From: Syncephalis fuscata
Taxonomy: Eukaryota > Zoopagomycota > Zoopagomycetes > Zoopagales > Piptocephalidaceae
Assembly: GCA_025786725.1 (NCBI GenBank)
Contig: JAHLTZ010000021.1
Coordinates: forward strand, 1 to 64,000
DNA: 64,000 nucleotides
Reading direction: 5' to 3'
The position numbers were made by a program, and so were the translations under genes. Below, piece after piece: positions 32,715 through 46,500 of the stretch (within the stretch, counting starts at the first letter, position 1; each line of letters begins with the position of its first letter). The notes under the pieces are model-generated. The model was not told the DNA's origin, did not search any database, and saw nothing but the letters and a program-made list of their open reading frames with translations.

Positions 32715-35700
32715 TTATTGACGTCCACTTTTGTATTTCTATTAATTATATATATTAATACATCGTATCATTATGGTTACAAATAATAATAGCTACTTAC
32801 GTCTTCCATTTGTAATTTCTGAGTGGGATCAATTGTATTACGTAATCCCATGAGTGCTTTGGAAAAGGCTTCAGATGCACCGATCATAGGTCGAAGTACA
32901 GCCACTGGTACTGCTCTAATAACTGCTTTGACCGATCCCTATTCATTATCGATAGATTAGATACTGAAGATGAACAATAATATGAATAATAAACAACTAC
33001 TTACATGGGGTCCTGATTTCTCATATACTTCCATGGGTACGGCAAAGATAGTATGAGCAGCTGTACCAACATTTCTCTTCATACTATCATAAGCGAGTTC
33101 CATGCCTTCATTAAAACTAGTGGGCTGTTCACCATATTTACTAGTAGAAGTAGAAGTGGAAGCAGAAGTGGTCGTGCCATGAACTCTGGAAGATGAAGGT
33201 GGCGGCGATACTGATGCAATAACAGTAGCTGCGGTTGTAGTGCCACCACCACCACCTACTCGTGATTGATGATGACGATGCAAAGAGGAGGAAGAAGAGG
33301 CTAGTGGAGGACCATTATTGGATAGACCATCGTCAAATGATGGACCTTCTCGCCATTGACTATGACCAAGTGAAGATTGACGAGCCATAGCAGCTGCACC
33401 AGGCATGGCCGTTACTGTTGATGATGAACTACTAAAAGTAGATGCATTACCACCACCACTACCATTATTGGTTGGTGTATCAAATGATAACATATCATCG
33501 GCATGTTCTAGTAATACTTGGGTTCCTACAGCTAATTTGGTGCCTAATTTAATTGCTTCCATAGCAGTAGTCTTGGTAAATGATTGTAATCCACGTTGTA
33601 AGCCTAAATAGAATAGAGGATTAATAATGAATTAACTAATATATATATATATCAATTACCTCTAATAATTCGACCATCTTTTCTATATTGTTCAATCGGC
33701 AATAGTACAAGATCGGCCACACCTGATCCTAGATTGACCATAGATCGAATGGGTGCTACACCTGATACAAAGTTTGATACTTGTGTATAGCCTATATGGG
33801 GTAGCCAGGTCGCTTGAATGGCCTCGATTAATCGATGAACACCGCTGACCTATAGTGTATTGGCGATTTAGTTAAATAGGTGTATTAATTACTAGTATAA
33901 TATATACTTACTCCTGTAAGCTTAACTTGACGTAATGTAATTTCTGAACCATCCAGTTGGAATACATTCATTAATTCCAAAAACTGTCCTTCTCTTAAAC
34001 TTGTTAAACCAAACTTTTTTGGTTTGTAATCAATCTTCATCATCATTGGTTTTAATTCAAACCGTTCTAATAATTCATTAGTTTATTATTATTATATATA
34101 TATATATATATATATACACTTACCAAAATATGGTCTATTTGATCGATGGTCTGTTGGTGCATGACTATCATCTGCGTTCATTGGCGGTTCTTGTGCTGCC
34201 ATTAACATCTCTTCAACTTTAAAGAATTGAATAACAAAATTCAATGCATCTTGATCAATATGGAATCTTAATGGCAATATGCGAATCTAATACAGAATAG
34301 ATTAGTATAGCCATGTAAATAGAATATAAACCTACTTTGACTCGTAATTCTTCTCGATGTTTATACTTGACTGGATCGGGTCGAACACTATTAAGATCAA
34401 TACGAATCATATTGGAGGAACTTTCACGTGGTGCCGAGTCATTATCAGGACGCATGGCGGTAAGGAATTTATGCCATACTGATGTACGAATATGATCCAA
34501 TATTTCAATATCTCTTATACCAAGACGTAAACGAAAGGCGTCTTGTTGATCTGGTTCATAGACTTCAGTTTCAACGGTAATATACATAAGTTTCACTTCT
34601 AATTTGGCTGATTTAGATCGACCATATGTTCGTAAAAGGTAACGTGCATCACCGCCATCATTTTCAGTCTCTGAATCAAATAGTGGCACTTGAGTTACTT
34701 CAGTAAATGTTTCACTAACTGTATCGCTAACATCTGATGTTTGTTCATTGATCATATCGCCGTTATAAGTGGCAGTTGGTAATACATCAGCATTGGTAGT
34801 TGTATTTGAAGTAGAGGTCGTTTGTTGATCTTGTTGTTGTTCTTTCTGCTGTGTTCTTGTCGTCGTTGGCGTTCTTTACCCAATGCCGCTGCAACAGCTG
34901 CCTCTCTTCGATGAACTTCCCAGTCAAATCCACCATGCAATCGCCATGTTACATGGAAATCTGATACATGTAGTCTAAATCTTGTTCCGGTAGTCTGATA
35001 TAAATATTAATACCATTTATCTATTAAATACCAAACAATATAACTTACAATCGACATTGTGTATTCTTGGTAGATGTAGAAGATGTAGAAGTATTTGGTG
35101 TAGCTGCAAAATGATCTTCAACTACTAATAGTTCCTCTTCATTTAATGAATAGATCTGTTCCTCTTCATCTTCTGATCCTGACACTTTAGACGGTGTAAT
35201 ATGCCATTCTATCAATATACATATATATAAAGTATTAATTAATTAATACTATATATATATGTGTCCTATTATTACCTTGTGATGGACGTGTCTCATGATT
35301 TAAAGTTGACCGTTTCTTGGCGGCAAACGTATCTTCTTCCAAATCAGCTATAATGATAAATATATTAGATTAATGCTTAATAATGTAATTCAGTCCAATT
35401 ATTACCAAGTAATCCTTCAATATCTTCAGATAATTGTGAATCATCTACTTGTACACCTTCCAATATATTCTCCAGTATATCTTCCGTTCTATAATAATGA
35501 TAATTATTATTATTATTAATAATTAATTAACTTTGAAATGACTTACTCATTATCAGATGGAAAATGTTTGGCCAAATCTTGAATTAAATCAATAAGTGTT
35601 TGAGTTGAATCGGCACACGTATCAAATACTAGTAAATGATTACTCATTTGAATCTACAAAAGTAGTTAATATAACTTGTAAATGATAATAATTCATTATA

Positions 35701-38700
35701 ATTTACTTGAACAAATGGTACAGGCTGTGATAGAGCTAATGCTAGACTAATATCTAGATAATCCACCGATGCCACTTGTACATATCCAATAGCCTGTATT
35801 AATCAGTATATTAATGTTAGTTACTACTACTGACGATTAATTGATAACCTACACTCCAATAAGCACGACTATACAAATTAACACGATATTCCAATCCTTG
35901 ATCTGATAATAAAGTTGCTGCATCTTCTACTAGCCATAATGAAGCATCTCTAGTGATTGTCTTTACTTCCAATGTGTGCATATCTGGTTGCATATGCGTT
36001 GATATCTATATATATATTCATTAGTATTAATTTATATATATATAGTTAGTATAGTATCAATTACCTTAATCGATTGTAGAAGAAGTGCCGCTCTAGATGT
36101 ACTGGTAGGCGACTGATAATCAAAACATAGATCGTTAAATGAAACCATAGCTTGAATATACCGTCTAACATTATCAACTTGTGGTAACTATATTCATATT
36201 TATATTTATATTCATATTAATGATCTATTTAATTAAATATCTTATTATTACTTACATCTTCAGGACTTGATGCCCATTGAGCAATAATGCTAAATGTTGC
36301 ATATCTGGTGATACACGTAACACGACATCATTCGTAGTCAAATTCACAATCATATTCTGGATTTGACTTGTATCAGGAATAGTGGTGGTTTGAATAGAAA
36401 GTGAAAAGGCCGGTTTACTCGACTAGATATAACATTAATATATAGATATAGATATACATATACATATAACATTAATATATATAGATATATTCTACTTACT
36501 AGTGGTGTTACTGATCTATCTCGGAATAAAAAGGTCGTTTGAGCACCATCTGATAGTTCATGGGCTATAAAGAATGCCTCACCATTAAGAAATGCCATAT
36601 TCTATTTAATAGACATTAATATTATTAACTATTTAATATATTTATCCAATTACCTTATTAGATGTCTGTTTTAGTGTAAATAGATCTAATTGCACTATTT
36701 GTATTCTATAACCAATAGCTTCAGTAGATTGATGTCGAGGTACTGAACTTGTTGATGAACCAATTCTTGAACTGTCATCATCGTCCTCTTCATCGTCACT
36801 GTTAGCTTTACTTCTCCTACTTTTCTTATTCAAATGACTGTGGTTGTCCGAAAAGAATGAAGAAGTAGTAGTTGGTATATCACACATCAAGTTCACGGTC
36901 ACTATAGAGTAGTTACATTAATAGATACTACATACTAATAAATAGCTAATAATTACCTTGACCAATACGTAGCATACCAGCCATAGGATGCATGGGCAAT
37001 GCCGGTGCCGCTTGATCATCGCGTAATCCAGACGTTGTTGACTGTGCTTCATAATAAACACTAGATACATCACTAATCATTGAGGCATGTTCAGAGTATG
37101 AACTATCCAGTAATGGTACATCGATGGAACTCGTCATATATGGAGATGTACGATGATCATCACTATTACGATAATGATCTGTACTTGTAAGTAGAGGTGA
37201 AGGTGGAGTAATCGATATAGGTTCCCATACTGATAAATGGGCACCAATCGTCAATAACGTGTCATAAATTGACTTTGTTAACGTAATATCCACAGTGGGT
37301 AATTGACCATCCAATACGATGAGCTATTATTAGTATAATAACAATAAATTAGTTAACTATTTAATATTAATGTTTAATATCTAGTTAATTACCGAATGTT
37401 CTAGTGATCGTTGTTTAAAGTATAACAATCTTCATCTTCAATCATTGTACACGAACACGTTCATCGCCTTCAAATACAGTGAATATTTGTTGTACTCCTT
37501 CTGTACCCTCTACATTGGGTGGACTGGATACATGAGATGGACCAGTGGACAGTTTAATAGATGATTTGGGTCTTAATGTAATATCCAATGTGGGTAATTG
37601 ATCAGTGCTAGATATCGATAGAAAGTGAACAGTCTTATTTTGGCCTATATAATACAGATATTATTAGTATAAATAGTTAATATATCTATATGTCTACTAA
37701 CATGATCGATCACGTATAAATCCATGAATGGCTCCACATGATAGACGGAATTGATCAACATCGCTATTCTGTGAATAACTATTTGTCTTATTTATTCTAT
37801 CACTTTGATGATGATGCTGATGATGATGTCGTGTATTCATCGGTGTTGAAGTAGAGGATGGATCATTTAATGATATTTCACCCAATCCTAATTCTTCACC
37901 TGATTGTAAACTGGGTTGTAACAAATCAAATTGAAGTGATTCAACTAAATGATCCATTGTATTGGTGGTCTTTTTAAATCCATCAGGAATACCAATATCA
38001 ACGCGTATTAATGCCGTTGACCATTTAAAGGTACCACGTTTACGTATTAATTGTCCATCCTTGTTTAATGACTATTAATTATTAGTGTAAATAATAATAA
38101 TAATAATAATAATAATATAATATATATATATAAAGATACAATTACTTACAGAAGGTAGATTTGACGTATTTGAAAATGATGGCTGTCCCAAATCATCAAA
38201 TACACATTGAGCCATTGAATCTACTTGACCTCGTCTACGACTATTCATTCGATATCTAATGGATACAAATATAAATATTATACTATTAATTAATATACTA
38301 TTATTACTTACTCTGATTCAAATGAAGTATTTAAACCATTACCAGATACTCGCGACATTCTATCGTGCATATTATTTTTATCTAATCGTTTTTGATGTTG
38401 TCGCTGTTGTTGCTGTTGATACAATTGAACCATTTCAAAATAGATTTTAAACTGCTCAAGTCGTTTTAAATCCAAATTGAATTGAATTGGCTGTGTCTTT
38501 ATAATACAGTCTATAATAACCATAATAGTATTAATACATGTTGTTATTAGTATCAAGTATAATATTTGTTACCTTGATCTCCATCCAATGTCATATGGCA
38601 GGTTAATACATGGTCTTTTGACAATGAATCCTTATCAATATCATTACTATTCTCTCTATTCAATTCACTGTTATTATTAATATCGTCATAAATAGATAAC

Positions 38701-41505
38701 AAATCAGTAGAAAATGTTAATATCGGTTCATATTGATTAACATTACTAGGACGTGAATGGGCCGCCGATGGCTGATCATTAACAGGAATATCTTCATTAT
38801 CTGTCGATACTTTAGTAAACCATGATAATAACTGAGTTGGACCTAGTTTAATATCCAATGTTGTACGTTTTGGTATTAATCCAGATTGATTATGCTTAGA
38901 TTGATGTATTGCAGTCATTCGTTGAGAACGACGATTTTTCTGTAATGTATGGAAACATTGCCAATTCATATCAATTTGTTCCATCGACCATTTTAAATGA
39001 TTTTCTTTAGAAGCCAATTGATGTACGCGTTGAATTTCTCCAATTTCATCACAATTAGTATGATCAGTATTAATTGGGAATGATAATGTAATAGTCGATT
39101 CTTCAAGCATTAAAAATACATTCAATTCCAATAGTTTCAATTGAATATGACCAATTAACGATTCAGATACTGTTGATTTTGGTGTTGTTGTTGTTAATGA
39201 AGTAACAGTAGCATTAGATTTAGTAGAGGTCCGTAAATGATTGAATTGCATCGCTGGATGTTGTCGCGATTGATTTGCTTGTTCATCCATTTCTTCCAAG
39301 GTCATAGAAGTTAAATCTTCAAGAATCATTTTGCTAGTTAATACATCAGTCATTATTTCTGGTTCTGATAGTGTTGGTTGCTGCATTAACATGTTATCTG
39401 ATGTAGAAGATGGCGATGCTAGTGGTTGGAATAGATCAACCCAAATAGAGCCATCCTCTTCTTCTTCATTCTCGCCTCTTACACGAGATGTATTTGGATT
39501 AGATATTTGTCTCTTATTCGACACATTACCAGTTGTGGTTGTATGAGTACGCGTTGTATTTGTTGTTTCAAAGGCCCATTGTGATATTCTCGCCTCTTTA
39601 TCGTCTACATGAACTGATGGCAATGAATTAGATAGTGAAGACGAAGATGAAGACGAAGTGGTTGTAGTTGTTGTGGGTCTATGATCACCAATTGCTTCAT
39701 TATAATAGATTTCTTCGTCGCGTTCTGCTACTGAAAAGTACATATCAGCCGTCCATTGATCATTGAGTGAAGAGGGCGTTGAAGGTATTGAAGAAGTAGG
39801 CTGGATTATTGTTGTTGAGGCTTTACTAGACACTGATGTGCGCGCTGTTTGGTGTCGTTGTCGTTGTCGTTGTCGTCGTTGTTGTGCTTTCACGGCAGCC
39901 ATTTGGGCTGAAGACGATGTTGACTGTGACCGAATACAACTGTTTCTATAAAGCGTTATTTGATGCATTAACAGCAATAGAATACGGGCATGTTGTGGTG
40001 TAATCATAATCCATAGGGCATTAAGTACGCCCTCTAGTGACCATTGTGAAGGTGTTGATAGTGTAGATCGTTTTAATGAACACTCAATGACATGATCATA
40101 TTGAACGAGTGAACCAATTAAAGAGGCTGATTTAACTCGATCCACTTTTGAAGTGGGCGTGGATAACACGACATCTTCAAGACCTGTACCGTATAATTCA
40201 CGTAACCATACATGGGCTCCTTTGAATATAAGTGATTTCATTACTTGACCAGGTACACTATGGTCAGTGGCAGTCTTTGCTGTATCTGTTTCTGTATCAC
40301 TAGTACTATCTGTATCAGCGCCGTGTTCCATTAATGTAATCATTGGTAGATCAACTTCAATAACCGTGACACTAGAGTGATCTTTTCGATCCATCTCTTC
40401 TTTGTCGACTGTAGATGGATCAGTGGCATTAGTGCTGGTGGGAGTAGATTCATTTAATATGTGCGCGATAGAATGGCCTCTGATAGAATATCGGCATATT
40501 TCTCTCCTTTAGTGCCCATACTTGATTGAAGCCAGTTACTTAGTGTTTCAGTAACTTTGGCGGGTCCATCACTCCAATATTCATCATTTGTACTGCTTAA
40601 TTCATCGGAGGGTGGGTGTACAAGTAGTCTAATACGTGTATCATGTACCATAACCTTGACACGAGAAATCAACCGTTCAATTAGTCCAGCCAGTACTTGA
40701 AGTCCTTCCATGCCACTATCTTCACTAGGAGATGGATAAGAGCTATTACTGTCTAGTAGAATAGACGAAGATGCCGCATCGCTATCGGTAGTTGTAATAT
40801 GTGACAGATTAGAACCTTCCCGTGCCATGGCATAAACTGATGACATAAGCGATTGATGTAGCTCTTTATCTGTAAGATGTTCATCGCTACCATCGTTAAT
40901 AGGTGAAGTTGCTGCCACAGCTGCTGCAAGTGGAATCTCATGTCGTAAGAAATCACCGGCAATATGAATTGATGAAGCCATTAAATGAGATGATTCCATA
41001 TCCATTTCAACTGGTGTGTTATTTTCTATTATTATTGTTTTATATATATATATATATAGATATCATTAATATTATGTATTAATTAACGTATTATATAATA
41101 ATAATACCTGGACTCTTAATTTCTACAACTAGTAAAAAGTCATGTATTTCCAATTGACAATCACCCTGCCATATATTCTTCCAAGGAATAGTAACTGTAA
41201 TTCCTCCAATACGTCCATCAACGACATTAAACGGTAAGTCGGCGGTCATTTCATTGAATATCTATTCATTATATAGTTGTTACTATTACAAGCACTATTA
41301 CTACTCGCCATCTACTTACCTGAACATTTAAGGCCAGTTCACGCAGTTGAACGACACCTTGGCCTAGTTGTACGTCCAAGTTGTCAAGATCCAATTCATC
41401 TCTTAAGAATTGCCCAACAGCTCGTTTTAACAGAAATTTAACCAATCGCTTTTGCAATGCAGCTGGCATAGCCCAGCTAGCAAGAGAAGGCCAGCCTGAT
41501 AACAT
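32715..41505 (-). CDS. ATG2: ATG2, autophagy lipid-transfer protein
   Basis: A gene of about two dozen short introns (45-80 nt), read from 41505 to the stop at 32715-32717. The N-terminal chorein domain is clear: ALQKRLVKFLLKRAVGQFL, LDLDNLDVQLGQGVVQLREL, then FNVVDGRIGGITVTIPW and LEIHDFLLVVE. The C-terminal ATG2 region is equally clear: EQYRKDGRIIRGLQRGLQSF, then TTAMEAIKLGTKLAVGTQVLL, AVIRAVPVAVLRPMIGASEA and MGLRNTIDP. The middle has large Ser/Thr/Gln-rich, acidic insertions (for example 38553-40394), making the protein roughly 2,400 residues, longer than most fungal ATG2. ATG2 bridges the ER and the phagophore and channels phospholipids. Frame breaks healed by one base occur near 34850 and 40460. 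The last exon is only 24 nt (32715-32738). Intermediate exons were not all traced. Confidence 0.88.
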
Positions 41506-42065
41506 GATGACAGAAAGATAGTATGTTTAACTATAGACTAAAGTGGTAGTCACACACACACACACACACACACACGCAATACACGCAGAAGTGAGATAGA
41601 CTGTGGCTATGAATGGATAGTAGTAGTAGTAGTAGTAGTAATACAGATATAAATAACAATCACGACAAAAAAAGCATTGACAAGTGGCAATATATGTTTG
41701 TTGCTATCACTACTGCACTGGGTTCACAAGCAATAAAGAAAGAAGAAACGGAAAGGAAAGAAACGAGAAGGAAAGTAGGCGTGGTTTGTAGATTTGAAGA
41801 ATAAAAGTGTAATTATGACTTATGTGTACCATATGCATAATAGGTATAACTATTTGTATGTATATTTATATGAGTGGTCACAGTGACAAGGTCAATATAT
41901 TTGTGTGTGTGTAGTCTCCTTTTTATTGAATGTGAATTCATGCTTATTGATTCACACTGTCAAAGGACAGTCACGAGGACATAGACTGGAGTGGTTGGTT
42001 AGTTTAGTTTGCTGTTTTAGATTTAAATCGGGGTTTATTACGGTTATTGTGTTATAGCTTTATGA
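41506..42065. other. Intergenic region with a (CA)n microsatellite
   Basis: A CA repeat at 41551-41575 and a TAG/AGT repeat at about 41620-41640 lie in the 5' region of ATG2. Nothing else is recognisable. Confidence 0.5.
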
Positions 42066-43363
42066 CTAAGTTTTTGTTTTGGGTGATAGATAGGCAGGAA
42101 GTATAGATTCTAAAGAGGTTGGCTGTATTCCTAGATCCATTAGACCAAGTGCTGCGTCGTCTACTTTGTTGTCTATTTGTAATAAGCGAACTTGATCTCG
42201 AGTAATGGTAAATAGATTGATGGGTAGTCGTTCCATAATGGCGCCTGTAAATAGGCAACTGACCAAGGAAGTGAAATGATCGGTCGGGATAGTTGGGCTG
42301 TTTTTAAACAAAGTGCTATCATCTGTCGATAAGTGTAGACTATACAGGATATGTTAATAGATTGGACGAGTAAAGAGGCTATACTTGCTTGTAGGTCCAC
42401 CGAGTTCAATGATCTTGCCACGTACATCTAGTTCGCCGTTATTTCTTAGGCCAGTCTTTATTTGTTCGGTTAATGTACTGCATTTCGTGCCTCTATCGAC
42501 ACAAGTGTGCACGGCACGTGCTACATCTTCCACGTAAACAGGCTGAAAGCGTGTTTGTCCACCACCAAATATGGCATAATGGGCATATAACGAGCTAGTC
42601 GAACAAAGCGCTGTCGTGTCATTATGGTTTAGCTAGTGCCACGTTGAGCGTTGGTTAAAAGTAACGCTTACATTAAAAAAGTCATCTTCAGGCCCAAAAA
42701 CAATACTTGGTCGTAAGATAGTCGCGTCGGGATGAGCGGCCCTTACCGCTTGTTCTCCCAATCCTATTATTATTATTATTATTATTGTTGTTGTTATTAA
42801 TATGAGTCATTAAGTGTGCTTCGAATAGTGGTTATACGCGTAATAATTACCTTTGCTTTGAGCATAGGGAACAATGCTTGTGGGATCAGCGCCAATGGCA
42901 CTAATATGAACTAACTGGGCACCAGCAGCATGTGCAGCTCTGGCGACTCGCCCTGCTCCTACATGTTGTACTGAGTCGAATTGGTTGTTACGGCTCTCAT
43001 GCATGATGCCTACGAGATTGATAACAACGTCTGCATTGTTGCAGGCTTGTTGTATACTGTTCTCGTTCTGTATATCTACAGTGGCTGGTTCTGGTAATTG
43101 GGCATCTGCCGCGTGTAGAACACTATACGTGGTATTCGGTCCCTTGGGATGACGTGACGCCAATTGTACTTGGAGACCCGGATGAGTTAGGAGGGATTTA
43201 GCAATAGAGCGCCCTAAGTAGTATATTAAAAATAAAGTGCACGTAGTTTATTAGTCCCGTCTAGTTACTGGCCTTATTGACGCCGGTTTACTAGTAATGT
43301 GCTCCTACCTAAGAATCCCGAGCCTCCAATGACTAATACTTTACGAGTGCTGCTTGTTGACAT
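42066..43363 (-). CDS. NDUFA9-type subunit of mitochondrial complex I (SDR-like)
   Basis: The ATG at 43363 opens a dinucleotide-binding fold ([14 protein letters not shown], glycine motif split by the first intron). It continues with [56 protein letters not shown] and the tail LTxDQVRLL-like [13 protein letters not shown] ... LESILPAYL, ending at 42066. This is the extended-SDR family of NDUFA9 / Neurospora 40-kDa subunit; related COQ11-type proteins are shorter and lack this tail. Several introns are seen, among them one with an ATT/GTT repeat at 42765-42800. Around 42590 the frame needs one extra base between [13 protein letters not shown] and FGGGQTRF. A cleavable presequence is not evident. 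Five or six exons are likely, not all mapped. Confidence 0.75.
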
Positions 43364-43823
43364 AATAACAGTGAAGATAAAGGTAACGATATTGATGTTG
43401 TATACAAATTTGGCTTAGTGTTTATATAACGCGTACAATATCCAATAAAAATGCTTGCCCTGTTAGTGATCAAGTAACAAAGCAATTAAATTACAAGTTA
43501 AGGCTTGTGCTTTTATTACTCATGTCAGCGTGTCTTGGTTTTATACAATTGCCTATACATATCACTGCCTGTTTAATGCAGATGCAGGGGCTACACCTGT
43601 ATAGGTAGATCGTTTAATTACTATACATTTAACACTATTTATGTATTAGTAATTTAACAGTGGGCTAGTAGTGTGCTATTTATCAATGATATATATATAT
43701 GAGCTTATTATACTGTTTGTATCATCGAATATTTATAAATAACAGAGTATAAAACTAATAATGCACAATGTAGAGGCCGAGCTAATGGAGTGGTAGAACA
43801 GCAGTCGAATATTGTTACACATT
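43364..43823. other. Intergenic region
   Basis: Divergent promoter side of NDUFA9 and the 3' side of the seven-helix protein. No feature beyond AT-rich sequence and a short TA run near 43690. Confidence 0.4.
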
Positions 43824-45592
43824 CTAAACTAGTTCTGTATCCGGCTTCTTAAAGATAGCGATGCAACTTTTGTAGAGGGGACTTGCTGTTAGTAGTTGGC
43901 AAAGATAGCTGCAAGGCGACTGATTATTCTGACCATCAGGGCCTAAAGACCATAAGATTGCGAATAAGCCAGTTAGATCGCTGACATCGCTAAGAAAGCC
44001 TTGGAGTAGAATAAGAAAAGAATTGGGCGCTTCAGTACGAACATCGCTGAGTATTTCATTGGCTATACGCAGAACAAAAGCAACATAACATATAATAGAC
44101 GTTCTCGTCATCTGAATAATAAATAATAAATACAACTTGTTAGTGTGTATAATGAACTAATTGTTTTGTTACACGTACTGAGACCAAAGCTTGTCTAGTA
44201 GAGGCACTCAAGTGATTATTTTGTTTCATTCTTAAAAATATCTTTCCTAAACATATGTTGAATAAGTAAGAATAGATTGGAAAGCATTATAAATTACCTT
44301 GATATGCAAAACTAGGGCCAATAACAAGGTATATAGTAAGGTTCACGTAAAGGTTAATTATTCTGATCCAGTAACGTCCAGCGTAATCCATTTGGAACCA
44401 ATAAACCAACTCGATCGACTGGGCAATAATGAATATTTGACTGCCCATATAAAGCATGTATTTAAGATTATTTGAAGGAGGAGTGCCACGAACACCAGCT
44501 ATTGCCAAACACCTATTCATCTGTGGGTTAAACTACGCCCTACTGTAGATATATGAACAATTTACCAAAGCTGTAACAGCAGGAAGAATGCAGTTATAAA
44601 AAATATATGAGATATCTTGTTGAAGACACTGGAAAGAAATGGCAAATAGTATCCAATTTCGGAAAAAGACATGACTAATAGTTGTAATTACAGTAAATAT
44701 GAATTGCTTAATGTATTGCGGTTGTAGTAGCTTACACATAGAAGAAAGTATCCCAAGAACAACCACCAAGTTTCGCTTTGAAATATGAAAATTGCCATGT
44801 TTGATCAGTAAAAAAATATTGATTATAACCGGAATGGTCATAAATGCATTGATTAAAAGTATAATACACTGGGATGTGGTATATTCATCTATCGATTGTC
44901 GCAAGTCGGTCGGATTGGCGGCTTTTGAATGAATTGGTTAATAATTAGTGCATTTATATGATTAAATTACTTACGCTGTGACAATCTAAGGTTTATAAGA
45001 TATGATGAGTTTTCAAAATGCTTCTTTACTTCAGGGGCATGGACAGATGGCAATAAAGCAATGGGACCTACTTCGGGACTTAAATTAAACGAGGGTCGTG
45101 TTTCACTCTTTAATATAATAAGTGCACCATTGACTTTTGGATGGGTGGTAATTTCAGTATCGTCATTAAATTTTAGGATAGCATCAGTAATCTAGAAGGC
45201 GCACATAGACCGTTAGTGCATTGAATGCTAGCATTGCGGCCACCTACCCTGCTTAACGGTACGCAGCCAGCAAACTCTGCCTCTTCTTGATTTACAACAA
45301 GGATAATCTCAGTCTGGTTGGTTCTTTTAAAGAAAGAGTTACTGGGTGTTAGGTTACGCGGTGTTGTATGAAATTCACAGTCTCGGCCCCTTAACATAGT
45401 ATAGAAAAGGGATCCCTCGAGGTCATAAGGCATTGGATTGCCGTAAAAAGAATCGAAAATCTGATATCTGGACAGTTTATCATTTTTGTGGAATGTCAGA
45501 AAAGCGCTAGGAGGCTGTGCCAGACAGCAGGTGTGGAATGGAGCAATAATTTGCCAAGTAATTAACAATACTAGCGCTACAAGACGGTTCAT
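43824..45592 (-). CDS. Seven-helix membrane protein with secreted ectodomain
   Basis: Exons join in frame: 45249-45592 (end at 45248), 44975-45191, 44566-44921, about 44292-44520, a short one near 44190-44255, and 43824-44112. The ATG at 45592 starts a signal peptide (MNRLVALVLLITWQIIAPFH); an ATG ten codons upstream is less likely. About 180 residues of ectodomain with several N-glycosylation sites and four or more Cys precede the first helix. The ectodomain pattern (VPLSRVITDAILKF ... GALIILKSE ... GPIALLP) resembles a protease-associated-like fold. Seven hydrophobic segments follow, beginning CIILLINAFMTIPVIINIF and ending with FLSDVSDLTGLFAILW. The layout recalls fungal GPCR-like receptors. 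Ligand and partner are unknown. It shares topology, and weakly the region after the fifth or sixth helix, with the gene at 4931. Confidence 0.65.
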
Positions 45593-46500
45593 GGTATCTA
45601 TGGAATGTGGTTCAGGCTGCAAAGAACATTTACAATGAACTTTAATAAATAAATAAATATGAAATAGGCTATAGCCTCGAAAACCTGTTTGCGTATCACG
45701 TCTCTAACCTCAAACTATATATTGTTCATTGTTATTGATGTGCAGCTCTTGCGAATTGTTATTTAATACAAGCAAGCCACACGCGACGTTTGAGATTTGT
45801 CTCCCTTCGCATTGTTCCAATGTACCCGGGTACTAATCACTTTGTTCAATCCAGTGGTATCTATTATGAATGGATCTATTGTATCTACATTCGGCGTCTA
45901 TTTTGCCACTTGCCATGTAACTTACTGTTGAAAACTGCTATTCGCAGCCAACTCGAGACCCACATGGCAATGATGCTCATTAAAACACCGTTTTTTTAAA
46001 ACATTTATCGAATAATAATAAAATTATAGCTAAAGCCCGAGATCTATCTGATACACGACTATATTGTATGAAACCAATACAAGCGCTGTTTAATTAAAGC
46101 TACTTGAATTACTAAGCTATGTCTTGTTAATTGGCAATATACTGCACACCCATCTTTTTATCTCAATGTCAACAATGACGGTACAAATGTTTTTATTGTT
46201 ATCGAGACTGAGCGTTGAATTATTGCAAATTGAATGGTTTTCTGTAAAATAGATATAGTTTTAATTGAATTTAACATGATAATAAAATTTATATAATGAA
46301 TTTCGACTAAACAGCAATAGTAAATAGTGGCATGTGAGCAATTACAAATATGATCTTTTATACATTAATGTTAATACAAACTGCTTTATTAGTTTATAAT
46401 GCTCACACTAGACCGTTCTATTACGATAACATTCGACGTCTGTACTTCTTTACTTTTTTTTGAGTTGCTTTGTTTCGCTTATTTGTTTACTCATTGCAAA
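45593..46500. other. Intergenic region between divergent genes
   Basis: Contains the promoters of the minus-strand seven-helix gene and of TAP42. The 69-codon plus-strand frame at 45790-45999 has no family match and is probably chance. Confidence 0.45.
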
